Origin: Granulicella sapmiensis
GTDB taxonomy: Bacteria > Acidobacteriota > Terriglobia > Terriglobales > Acidobacteriaceae
Reading direction: 5' to 3'
Assembly (NCBI GenBank): GCA_026225395.1
Contig: JAMFSR010000007.1
Span: 1 to 64,000 of the forward strand
DNA length: 64,000 nt
Position numbers and translations under genes: made by a program. Of the stretch, positions 8,170 through 15,987 are shown piece after piece. The notes under the pieces were generated by a model. That model saw only the letters and a list, made by a program, of their open reading frames with translations, was not told the DNA's origin and did not search any database. Numbering within the stretch: the stretch's first letter is position 1; every line of letters begins with the position of its first letter.

Positions 8170-8940
8170 TTACCGCACATCCGCCAGCCGCGCCCGCAAC
8201 TTCCGCGTCGCCCGGAACAGCGTATTTTTTGCCGTCTCTTCCGTCGTCGAAAGCATCTCTCCAATGGTCCTCAATTTCAAGCCCTGGTAGTGCTTCAACT
8301 CAAAAACTGTCCGCTCCCGCGGCGTGAGTTCCTCAAGCGCACTCTGGATCGCCTCATTCATGCCCTTACGCTCCAGCTCCCGGGCCGGATTCGCACTCGC
8401 CCGTCCATCGGTCAGGTTCGCCAGCAGGTCGATCGACTCACCCGAACCATCGTCCACGGTCGAAGGATCCTCTCGCCGGCTCTTCCGCCGCCGCAGCTGG
8501 TCGAGGCAAAGGTTCGTCACAATCCGGTAGAGCCATGTATAAAACGAGCACTCGAACCGGAAGTTCGACAAGTGCCGGTACGCCTTGATGAACGCGTCCT
8601 GGTGTACATCCTGCGCATCCTGCTCGTTGCCCAGCATATGCAGCGCCAGTCGCAGCACGCTGCGGTCATACCGGCGAACCAGCGAATCGAACGCCGACCG
8701 GTCGCCCTTCTGCGCCGCCCGGATCAACTCGTCGTCTTCGGCGCGCTGCATCTGCCTGGCTTCAAGCTGTTCCGCGGTCATCTTCCCACGTAATCCGGAT
8801 TGGGCAGCAGCTTTCGGCACGGCTGCCGCTGATTCTACCCCCGTGGACGCACCCAGGGTCTGCTCCAACCCAAGGGCAAAGGGACTCGGGCGCCGGCGGG
8901 TCGGGTCGCCGGGAAGAACAATCGCGTTTCCTGCACTCAT
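8170..8940 (-). CDS. ECF-type RNA polymerase sigma factor
   Basis: A 256-residue sigma-70 family protein. Region 2 is ELIRAAQKGDRSAFDSLVRRY through DAQDVHQDAFIKAYRHLSNF and FYTWLYRIVTNLCLDQLRRRK; region 4 is LTPRERTVFELKHYQGL and IGEMLSTTEETAKNTLFRA, giving an RpoE-like extracytoplasmic function sigma. The first 53 residues form a low-complexity extension; an alternative start (MTAEQLEARQ, position 8781) would give a standard length. It heads an operon with its anti-sigma and a PDZ protein. A perfect 16-bp palindrome overlaps the ribosome-binding site of the 8940 start, suggesting autoregulation. Confidence 0.85.
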   Translation of the reverse strand: MSAGNAIVLPGDPTRRRPSPFALGLEQTLGASTGVESAAAVPKAAAQSGLRGKMTAEQLEARQMQRAEDDELIRAAQKGDRSAFDSLVRRYDRSVLRLALHMLGNEQDAQDVHQDAFIKAYRHLSNFRFECSFYTWLYRIVTNLCLDQLRRRKSRREDPSTVDDGSGESIDLLANLTDGRASANPARELERKGMNEAIQSALEELTPRERTVFELKHYQGLKLRTIGEMLSTTEETAKNTLFRATRKLRARLADVR

Positions 8941-8946
8941 CTTTGT

Positions 8947-8962
8947 CTGACTCCGGAGTCAG
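8947..8962. promoter_or_regulatory. Perfect 16-bp palindrome over the sigma-factor ribosome-binding site
   Basis: CTGACTCCGGAGTCAG is self-complementary and lies 7-22 bp before the sigma ATG; the GGAG inside it is the only Shine-Dalgarno-like sequence there. A second inverted repeat (TAGACG, 5-nt spacer, CGTCTA) sits at 8985-9001. Confidence 0.5.
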
Positions 8963-9057
8963 TTGAACATCTCGTACACCCAGATAGACGAAACCCGTCT
9001 ACAGAAGGTAGCAACCCCACCGCAAAGTTCCACTTTCGCCATTTAGACTGAAACCCG

Positions 9058-9684
9058 ATGCCACGACCAGCCACCAGCCTCTTTCCCGACGACACCGCCG
9101 CACCCTCGGCCTCCGCCGACTGGGTCCTCGCCCACTGCGACGGCGGTGCCCGCGGCAACCCCGGCCCCTCCGGCTACGGCGCCGTCCTCACCGATTCCCA
9201 CGGCAAAATCCTCGCCGAGCTCTCCGAGTTCCTTGGCAACCACACCAACAACTTCGCCGAGTACTCCGGCCTCCTCGGCTGCCTCCAGTGGGCGCTCGAC
9301 AACCATCACCCCCGCCTCCGCGTCACCTCCGACTCCGAGCTCATGGTCAAGCAGATCCAGGGCAAGTACAAGGTCAACTCCCCCGACCTGCGCCCCCTCT
9401 GGGAAGAAGCCCGCCGCCGCATCGCCCAGCTTGACCGCTTCGAAATCGTCCACGCCCTCCGCCACAAAAACAAGGACGCCGACCGCCTAGCCAACGACGC
9501 CATGGATCGCGGCATGGGCCGCCAGCCCACCCCCAAAACCCTCACCCCTCAAACCTCTTCCCCTCAAGCCTCTCCAAAACCCCAACCGACCATGCTCCGC
9601 GGCTTCACCCGCGACGGCGCCATCCACCTCCTCGGCAGCGCCACCCTCCCCGACGGCATCTTCGTCAAGGTGATTCCCGAATGA
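9058..9684 (+). CDS. RNase HI-like protein with Pro/Thr-rich tail
   Basis: A 208-residue protein. Residues 20-150 form a type 1 RNase H domain with all four acidic catalytic positions: Asp28 in CDGGARGNPGPSGYG, Glu68 in NNFAEY, Asp92 in TSDSELMVKQI and the Asp of DADRLAN. This compact form matches the actinobacterial/plant-type RNase HI that degrades RNA in RNA-DNA hybrids. The domain is followed by a Pro/Thr/Ser linker (about residues 155-180) encoded by DNA with a 7-bp period, and a short C-terminal segment LHLLGSATLPDGIFVKVIPE. Its stop overlaps an ATG of the next frame (ATGA at 9681). Confidence 0.8.
   Translation: MPRPATSLFPDDTAAPSASADWVLAHCDGGARGNPGPSGYGAVLTDSHGKILAELSEFLGNHTNNFAEYSGLLGCLQWALDNHHPRLRVTSDSELMVKQIQGKYKVNSPDLRPLWEEARRRIAQLDRFEIVHALRHKNKDADRLANDAMDRGMGRQPTPKTLTPQTSSPQASPKPQPTMLRGFTRDGAIHLLGSATLPDGIFVKVIPE
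9541..9584. repeat. Heptamer-period tract inside the RNase H gene
   Basis: C-rich sequence with loosely repeated CCCTCAA/ACCTCTT-type 7-mers encodes the Pro/Thr/Ser linker of the RNase HI-like protein. The period is seven, not a multiple of three, so it looks like an inserted repeat that happens to stay open. Confidence 0.45.
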
Positions 9685-9749
9685 CCCTGGCGCCTGCCCG
9701 ACACCCTCTTCAAAAACCGTTCGCCGGCCACCTGCATCCAACCCAGTCG

Positions 9750-10559
9750 ATGCTCGCCCGCCCTTTTCTTCTCGCCCTCGCCCTTGCTGTATGGCCGCAA
9801 TTCGCTCATTCGCAAGCCTCTGACCCCAAAGCCCAGCAAACCATCGAAGCCGCAGTCCAGGCCGAGCTCGCCGCCTCCCGCACCGACAAAAGCAACTGGC
9901 ACTACCGAGATCAGGACATCGGCCCCGAAAAAAACGCCACCTACGAGACGATCGAAACCCCAAAGGGCGAACTCAAACGCCTCATCGATCTCAACGGCCG
10001 ACCCATCGAAGGCGCGGCCCGCGACACCGAAACCAACCGCATCGCCAATTACGTCAACGACCCCTCCGCCCAGGCCAAGGCTCGCAAAGCAGCCGCCCAC
10101 GACGATGCCCAGGCCGAAGAGATGACCAAGATGCTCCCTCGCGCCTTCATCTGGACCATCGCCAGCGAAACACCCGAGTTCACTACCCTCAGCTACCGCC
10201 CGAACCCCAACTTCGACCCCCCGGACTACGAAGCCCGCGTCATGGGCACCATGGCCGGCCAGGTCATCGTCGCCAAAGACGGCAACCGCATCCGCACGCT
10301 CAAAGGCGCGCTTACCGAAGACGTCAAGTTCGGCTTCGGCTTCTTCGGCCGCCTCAATCGCGGCGGCAGCTTCGATATCGAACGCCGCCAGGTCGGCGGA
10401 GGCCACTGGCAGATCACCGAATCTCACGTCCACATCGGCGGCCACGCCCTGCTCTTCAAAAATATCGGCCAGCAGGACGACGAAACCAAGACCGACTGGA
10501 AGCCTTCCACCGCCACCAACCTCCGCGAAGCCGAAGAACAGCTCCGCGCCACCAAGTAG
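9750..10559 (+). CDS. Exported protein of unknown function
   Basis: A 269-residue protein taken from ATG 9750, where an ideal signal peptide begins (LARPFLLALALAVWP, cleavage near AHSQA). An earlier in-frame ATG at 9681 overlaps the RNase H stop but would put 23 non-hydrophobic residues before the signal. The mature protein has a charged N-terminal part (ELAASRTDKSNWHYRDQDI, TYETIETPKGELKRLIDLNGRP) and a C-terminal beta-rich part (VMGTMAGQVIVAKDGNRIRTLKG, FGFFGRLNRGGSFDIERRQ, WQITESHVHIGGHALLFKNIG). I recognise this style of secreted acidobacterial protein but can assign no function. Confidence 0.65.
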   Translation: MLARPFLLALALAVWPQFAHSQASDPKAQQTIEAAVQAELAASRTDKSNWHYRDQDIGPEKNATYETIETPKGELKRLIDLNGRPIEGAARDTETNRIANYVNDPSAQAKARKAAAHDDAQAEEMTKMLPRAFIWTIASETPEFTTLSYRPNPNFDPPDYEARVMGTMAGQVIVAKDGNRIRTLKGALTEDVKFGFGFFGRLNRGGSFDIERRQVGGGHWQITESHVHIGGHALLFKNIGQQDDETKTDWKPSTATNLREAEEQLRATK

Positions 10560-10599
10560 CCATCCTCCTCATCCATAACCCTCCATCCGGCCGCAAATC

Positions 10600-10634
10600 C
10601 CCTACTCCCTGCTCCCTACTCCCTATTTCCTGTC
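10600..10634. repeat. CCCTACT heptamer array with minus-strand G-quadruplex potential
   Basis: Five 7-bp units of CCCTACT type. The minus strand has four G-runs (three GGG and one GGGG) separated by 4-nt loops, so it could form a G-quadruplex about 50-85 bp upstream of the TolC-like gene start. Confidence 0.7.
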
Positions 10635-10684
10635 TTAATTCGCATCCCCAAACCGCTCGTGGCACTCTAATAGAGAACGTGACG

Positions 10685-12223
10685 ATGCCTTCTCCCAGAC
10701 AAGATCTCCTCAAGCTGCTCCCCCTGGCCGCCATCTTCTGCGCTGTGCCGCTCCTTCGCGCCCAGAACTCCTCAGCCGTTCCGGCCGCCGACCTGCCATC
10801 GGCCCCCAGCTCCGTCCTCGCCATCGAAGCCGAATCGCTCGCCAAGCCCGCCGGCTCCAGCATGATCTTCAAGGCCCCCGGCAGCACCCTCGGCCCCGGC
10901 GGCGTCACCGTGGAAAGCCCGACGTCCGGCCCACTGCAGCTTTCGCTCGACGATGCCATCGCCCTCGGCCTCAACCGCAACCTCCGCATCGTCTACGACC
11001 GCGCCAATCAAAAGGCCGTCAAAGGCGACGAGCTCTCCGTCCTCAACGCCCTGATCCCCTCGCTCACCTTCAAGGCCGACTCCGAAACCCAGGAGATCAA
11101 CCTCGCCGCCATGGGCTTCAAGCCCGCGCTCTTCCAGACCATCGCCAAAGAGCTCAACATCCCCACCGCCGGCTTCAGCACCATCGTCAAGGTCGACACA
11201 ACCGACGTCCAGGTGTCAGCCAACCAGCAGCTCTTCAACGCCTCCGCCTACGAGCTCTACAAAGGCGCCAAGCGCGAAGTCGCCGTCGTCGAGCTCAACG
11301 CCCTCAACGGCCGCGGAGACCTCGTCCTCGCCGTCGGTACCGCCTACCTAAAACTTCTCGCCGATCAGACCACCATCACCAACGCCCAGGCCGAAGAAGC
11401 TTCCTCCAAGCTCAGCTTCAACCAGGCCAGCGACCGCCAGCAAGCAGGCGTCGGCACCTCGCTCGACACGCTCCGCGCGCAGGTCCAGTACCAGCAGGAC
11501 GAACAGGCCACCATCTCCGCCATCAACCAGCTCGCCAAGGACACCATCCAGCTCAACCGCATCATGGGCCTGCCCGCCGGCCAGCAGCTTGAGCTAACCG
11601 ACGCCGCACCCTTCGCCGAGCTCGCCGCCATGCCGCTCGACGCCGCCAAGCAGACCGCCTACGCCCACCGCAAGGACTATCTAGCCCTCATCGCCGAGCT
11701 CGACGTCGACCAGCGTGAACTTCGCGCCGTCAAGTACCAGCGCCTGCCCGTCCTGGCCTTCAACGGCTACTACGGCGTCCTCGGCCAGACCGAAGGCATG
11801 TACCACGGCGTCTTCGCCGCCACCGGCAGCCTCAAGTTCCCCATCTTCAACGAAGCCCAGCAACGCGGCCAGCAGGATCAGGTCAGCGCCCAGATCATGG
11901 GCCTCCAGCAGCGTCTCACGAGTACCCGCACCGACATTGAAGCCCAGATCCGCTCCGCCATGCTCGACGTCAACTCCGCCGAACAGCTCGTCAAGGTCGC
12001 TCAATCGAACGTCGAGCTCGCCAAGCAGGAGCTCTCCGACGAGCGCGACCGCTTCACCGCCGGCGTCGACACCAACCTGCCCGTCCTCGACGCCCAAGCC
12101 TCAGTCACTGGCGCCGATGCCCAGCTGGTCAGCGCCCTCTACCAGTACAACGTAGCCAAGCTCAACCTCGCCCGCAACACCGGCGTCGTCGAAACCCGCT
12201 ACCGCACCTACCTCGGCAAGTAA
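10685..12223 (+). CDS. TolC-family outer membrane efflux protein
   Basis: A protein of about 512 residues with an N-terminal signal (LPLAAIFCAVPLLRAQ) and two outer-membrane-efflux repeats. The first begins PLQLSLDDAIALGLNRNLRIVYDRANQ and the second contains ELDVDQRELRAVKYQRLPVLAFNGYYG and QAQRGQQDQ-like helices ending YQYNVAKLNLARNTG. TolC-type trimers form the outer membrane exit duct for RND, MFS or ABC pumps. No adaptor or pump gene is adjacent, so its partner is elsewhere. Start: ATG 10685; GTG 10679 is two codons earlier and equally possible. Confidence 0.85.
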   Translation: MPSPRQDLLKLLPLAAIFCAVPLLRAQNSSAVPAADLPSAPSSVLAIEAESLAKPAGSSMIFKAPGSTLGPGGVTVESPTSGPLQLSLDDAIALGLNRNLRIVYDRANQKAVKGDELSVLNALIPSLTFKADSETQEINLAAMGFKPALFQTIAKELNIPTAGFSTIVKVDTTDVQVSANQQLFNASAYELYKGAKREVAVVELNALNGRGDLVLAVGTAYLKLLADQTTITNAQAEEASSKLSFNQASDRQQAGVGTSLDTLRAQVQYQQDEQATISAINQLAKDTIQLNRIMGLPAGQQLELTDAAPFAELAAMPLDAAKQTAYAHRKDYLALIAELDVDQRELRAVKYQRLPVLAFNGYYGVLGQTEGMYHGVFAATGSLKFPIFNEAQQRGQQDQVSAQIMGLQQRLTSTRTDIEAQIRSAMLDVNSAEQLVKVAQSNVELAKQELSDERDRFTAGVDTNLPVLDAQASVTGADAQLVSALYQYNVAKLNLARNTGVVETRYRTYLGK

Positions 12224-12236
12224 TAGTCTCGACCGA

Positions 12237-12560
12237 TCAGGCGAGCACCTTCAGCCCGTGTTTCTGCACGATCGCGAGCAGCTTCAACGCCATCCCACTT
12301 GGTTTTTTTGCACCGCTCTCCCACTTCTCCACCGTGGACTCGCTGGTATTCAGGTAACGCGCAAACACCGGCTGGCTCACCCGGTGCTTTTCCCGTAGCC
12401 GCTTGATCTGCCGAGGCTCAATCAAGGACGGAACAGCTAGACAGGAGTCATCGAAGCTCCGCATCGTCGCCTTGTCGATAGCGCCGACTTTAAACATCGC
12501 AGACGCTGAAGAGTGAATGGCCTCATCCACGCTGCTCTTGTACTTAGGCTTTTTCGTCAT
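12237..12560 (-). CDS. HigA-type antitoxin, XRE helix-turn-helix
   Basis: A 107-residue protein. The N-terminal half (SSVDEAIHSSASAMFKVGAIDKATMRSFDD) matches HigA/antitoxin leaders that contact the toxin; the C-terminal half is an XRE HTH (IKRLREKHRVSQPVFARYLN, STVEKWESGAKKPSGMALKLL). It begins 21 bp after the RelE-like toxin gene. The toxin-first order is typical of HigBA. It should neutralise the toxin and repress the pair's promoter. Confidence 0.8.
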   Translation of the reverse strand: MTKKPKYKSSVDEAIHSSASAMFKVGAIDKATMRSFDDSCLAVPSLIEPRQIKRLREKHRVSQPVFARYLNTSESTVEKWESGAKKPSGMALKLLAIVQKHGLKVLA

Positions 12561-12581
12561 GGCATACCTCCGTCAGACATC

Positions 12582-12953
12582 TCAATGGCAGATCTCGATC
12601 CAATCCTCGTCCTGCACCAGCTGGTCGATCTGTTGTAGCGTCAGCGTCCCGTAAACCTTGGCAAGCTTGCGGAAATTGACCAGTTGGCTGTCTTCAATAT
12701 TGGCCATATCTTGCTTCGCAAATAGATACTCGTAAATCCAATATCTCCCACCCTTCGCAATGAGGATGGAACGGTACAGATTCTTGCTAAGCCGCTTCTT
12801 GTAAACGCCGCCACCGAGGTCGTCAGCCTGCCCCAGTAGCACCTGACGAATCGCAGCGCAGAGTTCATCATCCGAAATATGCGCTTTTTTGGCCGCCTTG
12901 GAAAACCAAGCCGTTTTAAAAATCTGTTCTGACTGTTCAGCTCGGCTAGTCAC
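12582..12953 (-). CDS. HigB/RelE-type toxin (DUF1044-like)
   Basis: A 123-residue protein with the RelE-like core IFKTAWFSKAAKKAHISDDELCAAI, DLGGGVYKKRLSK, RSILIAKGGRYWIYEYLFAKQD and IEDSQLVNFRKLAKVY. This matches the HigB subgroup of RelE/ParE toxins, which cleave mRNA on the ribosome. Compared with the family core of about 105 residues it has a C-terminal extension (LQQIDQLVQDEDWIEICH). First gene of the toxin-antitoxin pair on the minus strand; local GC is lower than in neighbours, consistent with horizontal acquisition. Confidence 0.8.
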   Translation of the reverse strand: MTSRAEQSEQIFKTAWFSKAAKKAHISDDELCAAIRQVLLGQADDLGGGVYKKRLSKNLYRSILIAKGGRYWIYEYLFAKQDMANIEDSQLVNFRKLAKVYGTLTLQQIDQLVQDEDWIEICH

Positions 12954-13003
12954 AACAGAAGTGTAGCACTAGGTGCAACCGATAGCATTGCCCTCCCCAC
13001 GCG

Positions 13004-14155
13004 CTATCCCAACTCCACCACCGGCAGCGACAACCCCAGCCTCATCAGCTCCGCCTGCCGCCGCGTTCCGGTCTTTGCCATCACCCGCTTGGTCTGCAGC
13101 CGCACCGTCCCCAGCGTCAATCCCAACCGGCTCGCGGCCTCACCTGCGTCAAGACCCTGCAGCAACAGGTTCGCCACCCGTGTCTCCGCCGGCGTAAGCC
13201 CATACAACGACCGCATCAGCGTTCCTCGCGACTGCGGAACCCCTCCCGGATCGCTCACAAACACCAACGCCGCCAGAGCCATCGAGCCACCGTTGATCGT
13301 CGACACAAACCGGGTCGCCGTCACTCGCAGCGCCTTCTTGCCCGACGTTCTTTCCAGCAACATCGCACCCGATTGTTCGGGCCCAAACCCCAGGCCCACA
13401 GCGTCTGAAAGCAACTGCTGCAGCTTCCGGTTCTCTGTGGCAAACGTCGCCAGGAGCCTGCCATTCGACAGCCTCAGGCAATCCCCTTCACGCACCACCG
13501 CTTCCGCTCCACGATTCAGCAGCATCACCCGCCCGTTCGAGCCAATCCCGAACACCGCATGCTCATGGGCATCGAGCGCCGCCTCCAACCCCAGCCTCGC
13601 CGTCTCCAGCGCACCCATGCGATGGTGCAGCTCCAGCGCCCGCTGCAGATGCGGCTTCAGCGTCAACGCCACCTGCTCTGCGGTCTCGGAAAACGGTCCC
13701 CACCCCAACGGCCTCTGGCAGCTGAAAGAAGCCGACGGCCCATCCTCCACCACCAGCCGCAGCCCCATCGCGTAGTGCATCCGGTTTGGCTTGAAGAAGT
13801 CGTTATAGAACTCCGTCTTTGCCAGCTCTGCGTCCGTCATCACCATATCGCTCTTCCAGACCTGGTCAGGAGAAAGCGTCGCCTCGCATCGCGCCATGAT
13901 CGGGTTGATGCCTGCGTAGTACTCCGCAAACGCCTGCCACGTCGGCGCATCGATACCGGTCATCGAAAGCAGCGCAGGCCGCGTCGCATCCGGCGATCCC
14001 GCAAAGAACCCGATCGAATCGCTCCCCGTCGTCGCGGCGATCTCCCGCACCACGCCGTCCCACAACTCGGGTTTACCCGCCGCTCCATAAATAAGGTCGA
14101 TCAGCTCCAGCATGCGCTGCGAGCCGCCAAATGCCTTTTCAGGATTATGAAACAT
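13004..14155 (-). CDS. LuxR-type transcriptional regulator
   Basis: A 383-residue protein. The start at 14155 has GGAG four bases upstream; a frame-start at 14182 has none. The C-terminal 65 residues form a GerE/LuxR HTH (YGLTPAETRVANLLLQGLDAGEAASRLGL, GTVRLQTKRVMAKTGTRRQAELM). The long N-terminal part looks like a PAS/GAF-type sensor (residues 15-150, then AHEHAVFGIGSNGRVMLLNRGAEAVV as a PAS core). The ligand is unknown. No obvious target gene adjoins: the HigBA pair lies downstream and the dead-amylase gene diverges from it. Confidence 0.75.
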   Translation of the reverse strand: MFHNPEKAFGGSQRMLELIDLIYGAAGKPELWDGVVREIAATTGSDSIGFFAGSPDATRPALLSMTGIDAPTWQAFAEYYAGINPIMARCEATLSPDQVWKSDMVMTDAELAKTEFYNDFFKPNRMHYAMGLRLVVEDGPSASFSCQRPLGWGPFSETAEQVALTLKPHLQRALELHHRMGALETARLGLEAALDAHEHAVFGIGSNGRVMLLNRGAEAVVREGDCLRLSNGRLLATFATENRKLQQLLSDAVGLGFGPEQSGAMLLERTSGKKALRVTATRFVSTINGGSMALAALVFVSDPGGVPQSRGTLMRSLYGLTPAETRVANLLLQGLDAGEAASRLGLTLGTVRLQTKRVMAKTGTRRQAELMRLGLSLPVVELG

Positions 14156-14367
14156 GGGTCTCCACCACCCCTGCCCGCGCATTGTTTTTGTCTTGGTTTC
14201 GTTAGAGTAGCAAACAAGTCTGCGCGTTCCGCATTTTTTTGCATACGTCCGTAAGGGACCGAGCCACGACTGCCGGCAAGCCCGCTACCTTCGCCCCCAC
14301 CTGCCGTCCTACTCCAGTAGCATCAAACTCACCGGCGGCAAAACCGTCGACTACGACAGCTTCGCCT

Positions 14368-15945
14368 ATGAAGACATACCCCGCACCCAACCCGCGCCGC
14401 TCACGCCATCCCCTACCCCACACACTGGTCATCGGGCGCATCGCGAAGGGTCTGCTGTTCGCCAGTTTCGTCCTGACCCTCCTCGGACAGCCACTCACCG
14501 CCCAAACCCTCGCCCGCCCCGGTTGGGCCGGCTCCGGCCTAGCCCCCGAGTCCTGGTGGCGTCACGCCGTCCTCTACCGCACCGACACCCCCCAACTCCC
14601 CACCCTCACCCAGCTCCCCAGCCTCCAGGCCTTCGGCATCGACGCCATCCTCCTCACGCCCACAGCCATGCAGCCTCCTTCACCTTTGGCGGCCACGGGT
14701 CCAGAGGCTCCGATCCTGGATCCCAACCTCACCCCCGACACAACAAACCCAACCCCCAACCTCCAATCCCCAACCCCCGACCCACCCCTCACCCTCGACG
14801 ACCTCTTCTTCGAGTGCAGCCGCCTCCACATCCGCGTCCTCGTCCCACTCGACCTCGCCGCACCCAACTCCACCCCCGACGCCACACTCGCGCTCGCCAA
14901 ATCCTGGCTTTACCGCGGGGCCGCCGGCTTCGTCCTCTCGGGCATCGATTCCCTGACCAAACTAACCCCCACCCCCCAACCGGACACCACCACCCCCGGA
15001 CCCGTCCGCCTCCACCATCGCAGCCCCACCATCCACCTCACGCCGGTGGTCAATGAGCCCGCCATCCTCGCCAGCCTCCGCAAGCTCCTCACCCAGTTCC
15101 CGGGCGAGCGCATCCTCATCGGCGCCGCAACCTCCGAGTCCACACCCCTGCCCTCACTCCAGCTCCAGATTGCCACCATCCCCGCTACCCCCGACACCGC
15201 CCACCTCGCCACGCTCTCCGCCCAAACCACCCCACACACGCTCCTCACCCTCGCGCCCGACACGCCCTTCAGCCCCATCGAAGCCGCCATCCTCCTCGCC
15301 GGCAACCAGCCCGCCATCCTCGAAAGCTCGCAGCTCCCCGCCGACCTCCTCGCCCGCGTCTTCCCGCCTCTGGCCAAAGGCACCGTACCCGAAGCTCCCG
15401 CCGCGCCCGCTCCACCCCCGCCGCCTCCACCACCCTCCGACGTCTACGGCGCCTTCAAACCCTACGTCCGCAAGGAAACCAACACCGCCGCTGAGCGCAA
15501 ACGCAAAGCCGCCGCCGAAAAAGCCGCCGCGGACGCCGCCCAGATCGCCACCGATACCTTCCCCGTCCAGCCCATGTACCAGCCCATCACCCCCACGCCC
15601 GAAGGCCAGGTCGCCTTCTACCACCGCCTCATCCAGCTCCACCGCGCCAACGCCACCCTCCACGACGGCACCCTCCACTCGCTCGACACCGCCGGCCAGC
15701 CAACCCTCGCCTGGGCCGCCACCCACGCCGGCTCCGCCCCCCTCATCGTCGTCTGCAACCCGTCCAGCTCACCCCTCAAGCTCGACCTCACCACCCCACT
15801 CCAAAAGCTAGGCCAGGCCCGCGACATGTCCCGCACCCTCCTCCACACCGCCGCAGCCTCCGGCGTAGTCAACATCGACCGCCTAACCGTCCCCCCACAA
15901 GGCGTCTACATAGGCGAACTGTCGCACGCCTACACCTACCGCTAA
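14368..15945 (+). CDS. Amylase-fold (GH13-like) protein lacking catalytic residues
   Basis: A 525-residue protein from ATG 14368 with an N-terminal membrane/signal segment (VIGRIAKGLLFASFVLTLLG). The order of motifs follows the GH13 alpha-amylase barrel: ESWWRHAVLYRTD, LQAFGIDAILLTP, FECSRLHIRVLVPLDL, SWLYRGAAGFVLSGID, LRKLLTQFPGERILIGAA, EAAILLAG, FYHRLIQLHRANATL and a C-terminal beta domain (APLIVVCNPSSSPLKLDL). However, the GFRLD nucleophile is GFVLS, the GE acid/base is GA and the NHD site is absent. It is therefore probably a pseudo-enzyme, perhaps glycan-binding. Two insertions are extremely Pro/Thr-rich, and a Lys/Ala-rich helix (residues around 410-440) precedes the last part. Confidence 0.65.
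   Translation: MKTYPAPNPRRSRHPLPHTLVIGRIAKGLLFASFVLTLLGQPLTAQTLARPGWAGSGLAPESWWRHAVLYRTDTPQLPTLTQLPSLQAFGIDAILLTPTAMQPPSPLAATGPEAPILDPNLTPDTTNPTPNLQSPTPDPPLTLDDLFFECSRLHIRVLVPLDLAAPNSTPDATLALAKSWLYRGAAGFVLSGIDSLTKLTPTPQPDTTTPGPVRLHHRSPTIHLTPVVNEPAILASLRKLLTQFPGERILIGAATSESTPLPSLQLQIATIPATPDTAHLATLSAQTTPHTLLTLAPDTPFSPIEAAILLAGNQPAILESSQLPADLLARVFPPLAKGTVPEAPAAPAPPPPPPPPSDVYGAFKPYVRKETNTAAERKRKAAAEKAAADAAQIATDTFPVQPMYQPITPTPEGQVAFYHRLIQLHRANATLHDGTLHSLDTAGQPTLAWAATHAGSAPLIVVCNPSSSPLKLDLTTPLQKLGQARDMSRTLLHTAAASGVVNIDRLTVPPQGVYIGELSHAYTYR
14750..14784. repeat. CAACCCC heptamer array inside the amylase-like gene
   Basis: Five consecutive 7-mers of the type CAACCCC encode the Pro/Thr/Asn-rich insertion between the second and third barrel motifs. 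The minus strand is G-rich with telomere-like GGGGTTG units. Confidence 0.7.
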
Positions 15946-15986
15946 CCCAAAGCCCAACCCCTGAAACCTAAAACCTAAAACCTACC
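15945..15986. repeat. ACCTAAA heptamer array filling a convergent intergenic gap
   Basis: Six 7-bp units of ACCTAAA type occupy the whole 42-bp space between the stop of the amylase-like gene (15945) and the stop of the LOG gene (15988). Confidence 0.75.
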
Positions 15987-15987
15987 T

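Noticed and set aside
14523-15811. Long Arg/Pro/Ser-rich frames overlapping the amylase-like gene
   Set aside because: They are composition artefacts of GC-rich codon positions; only the 14368-15945 frame shows fold landmarks and a signal segment.
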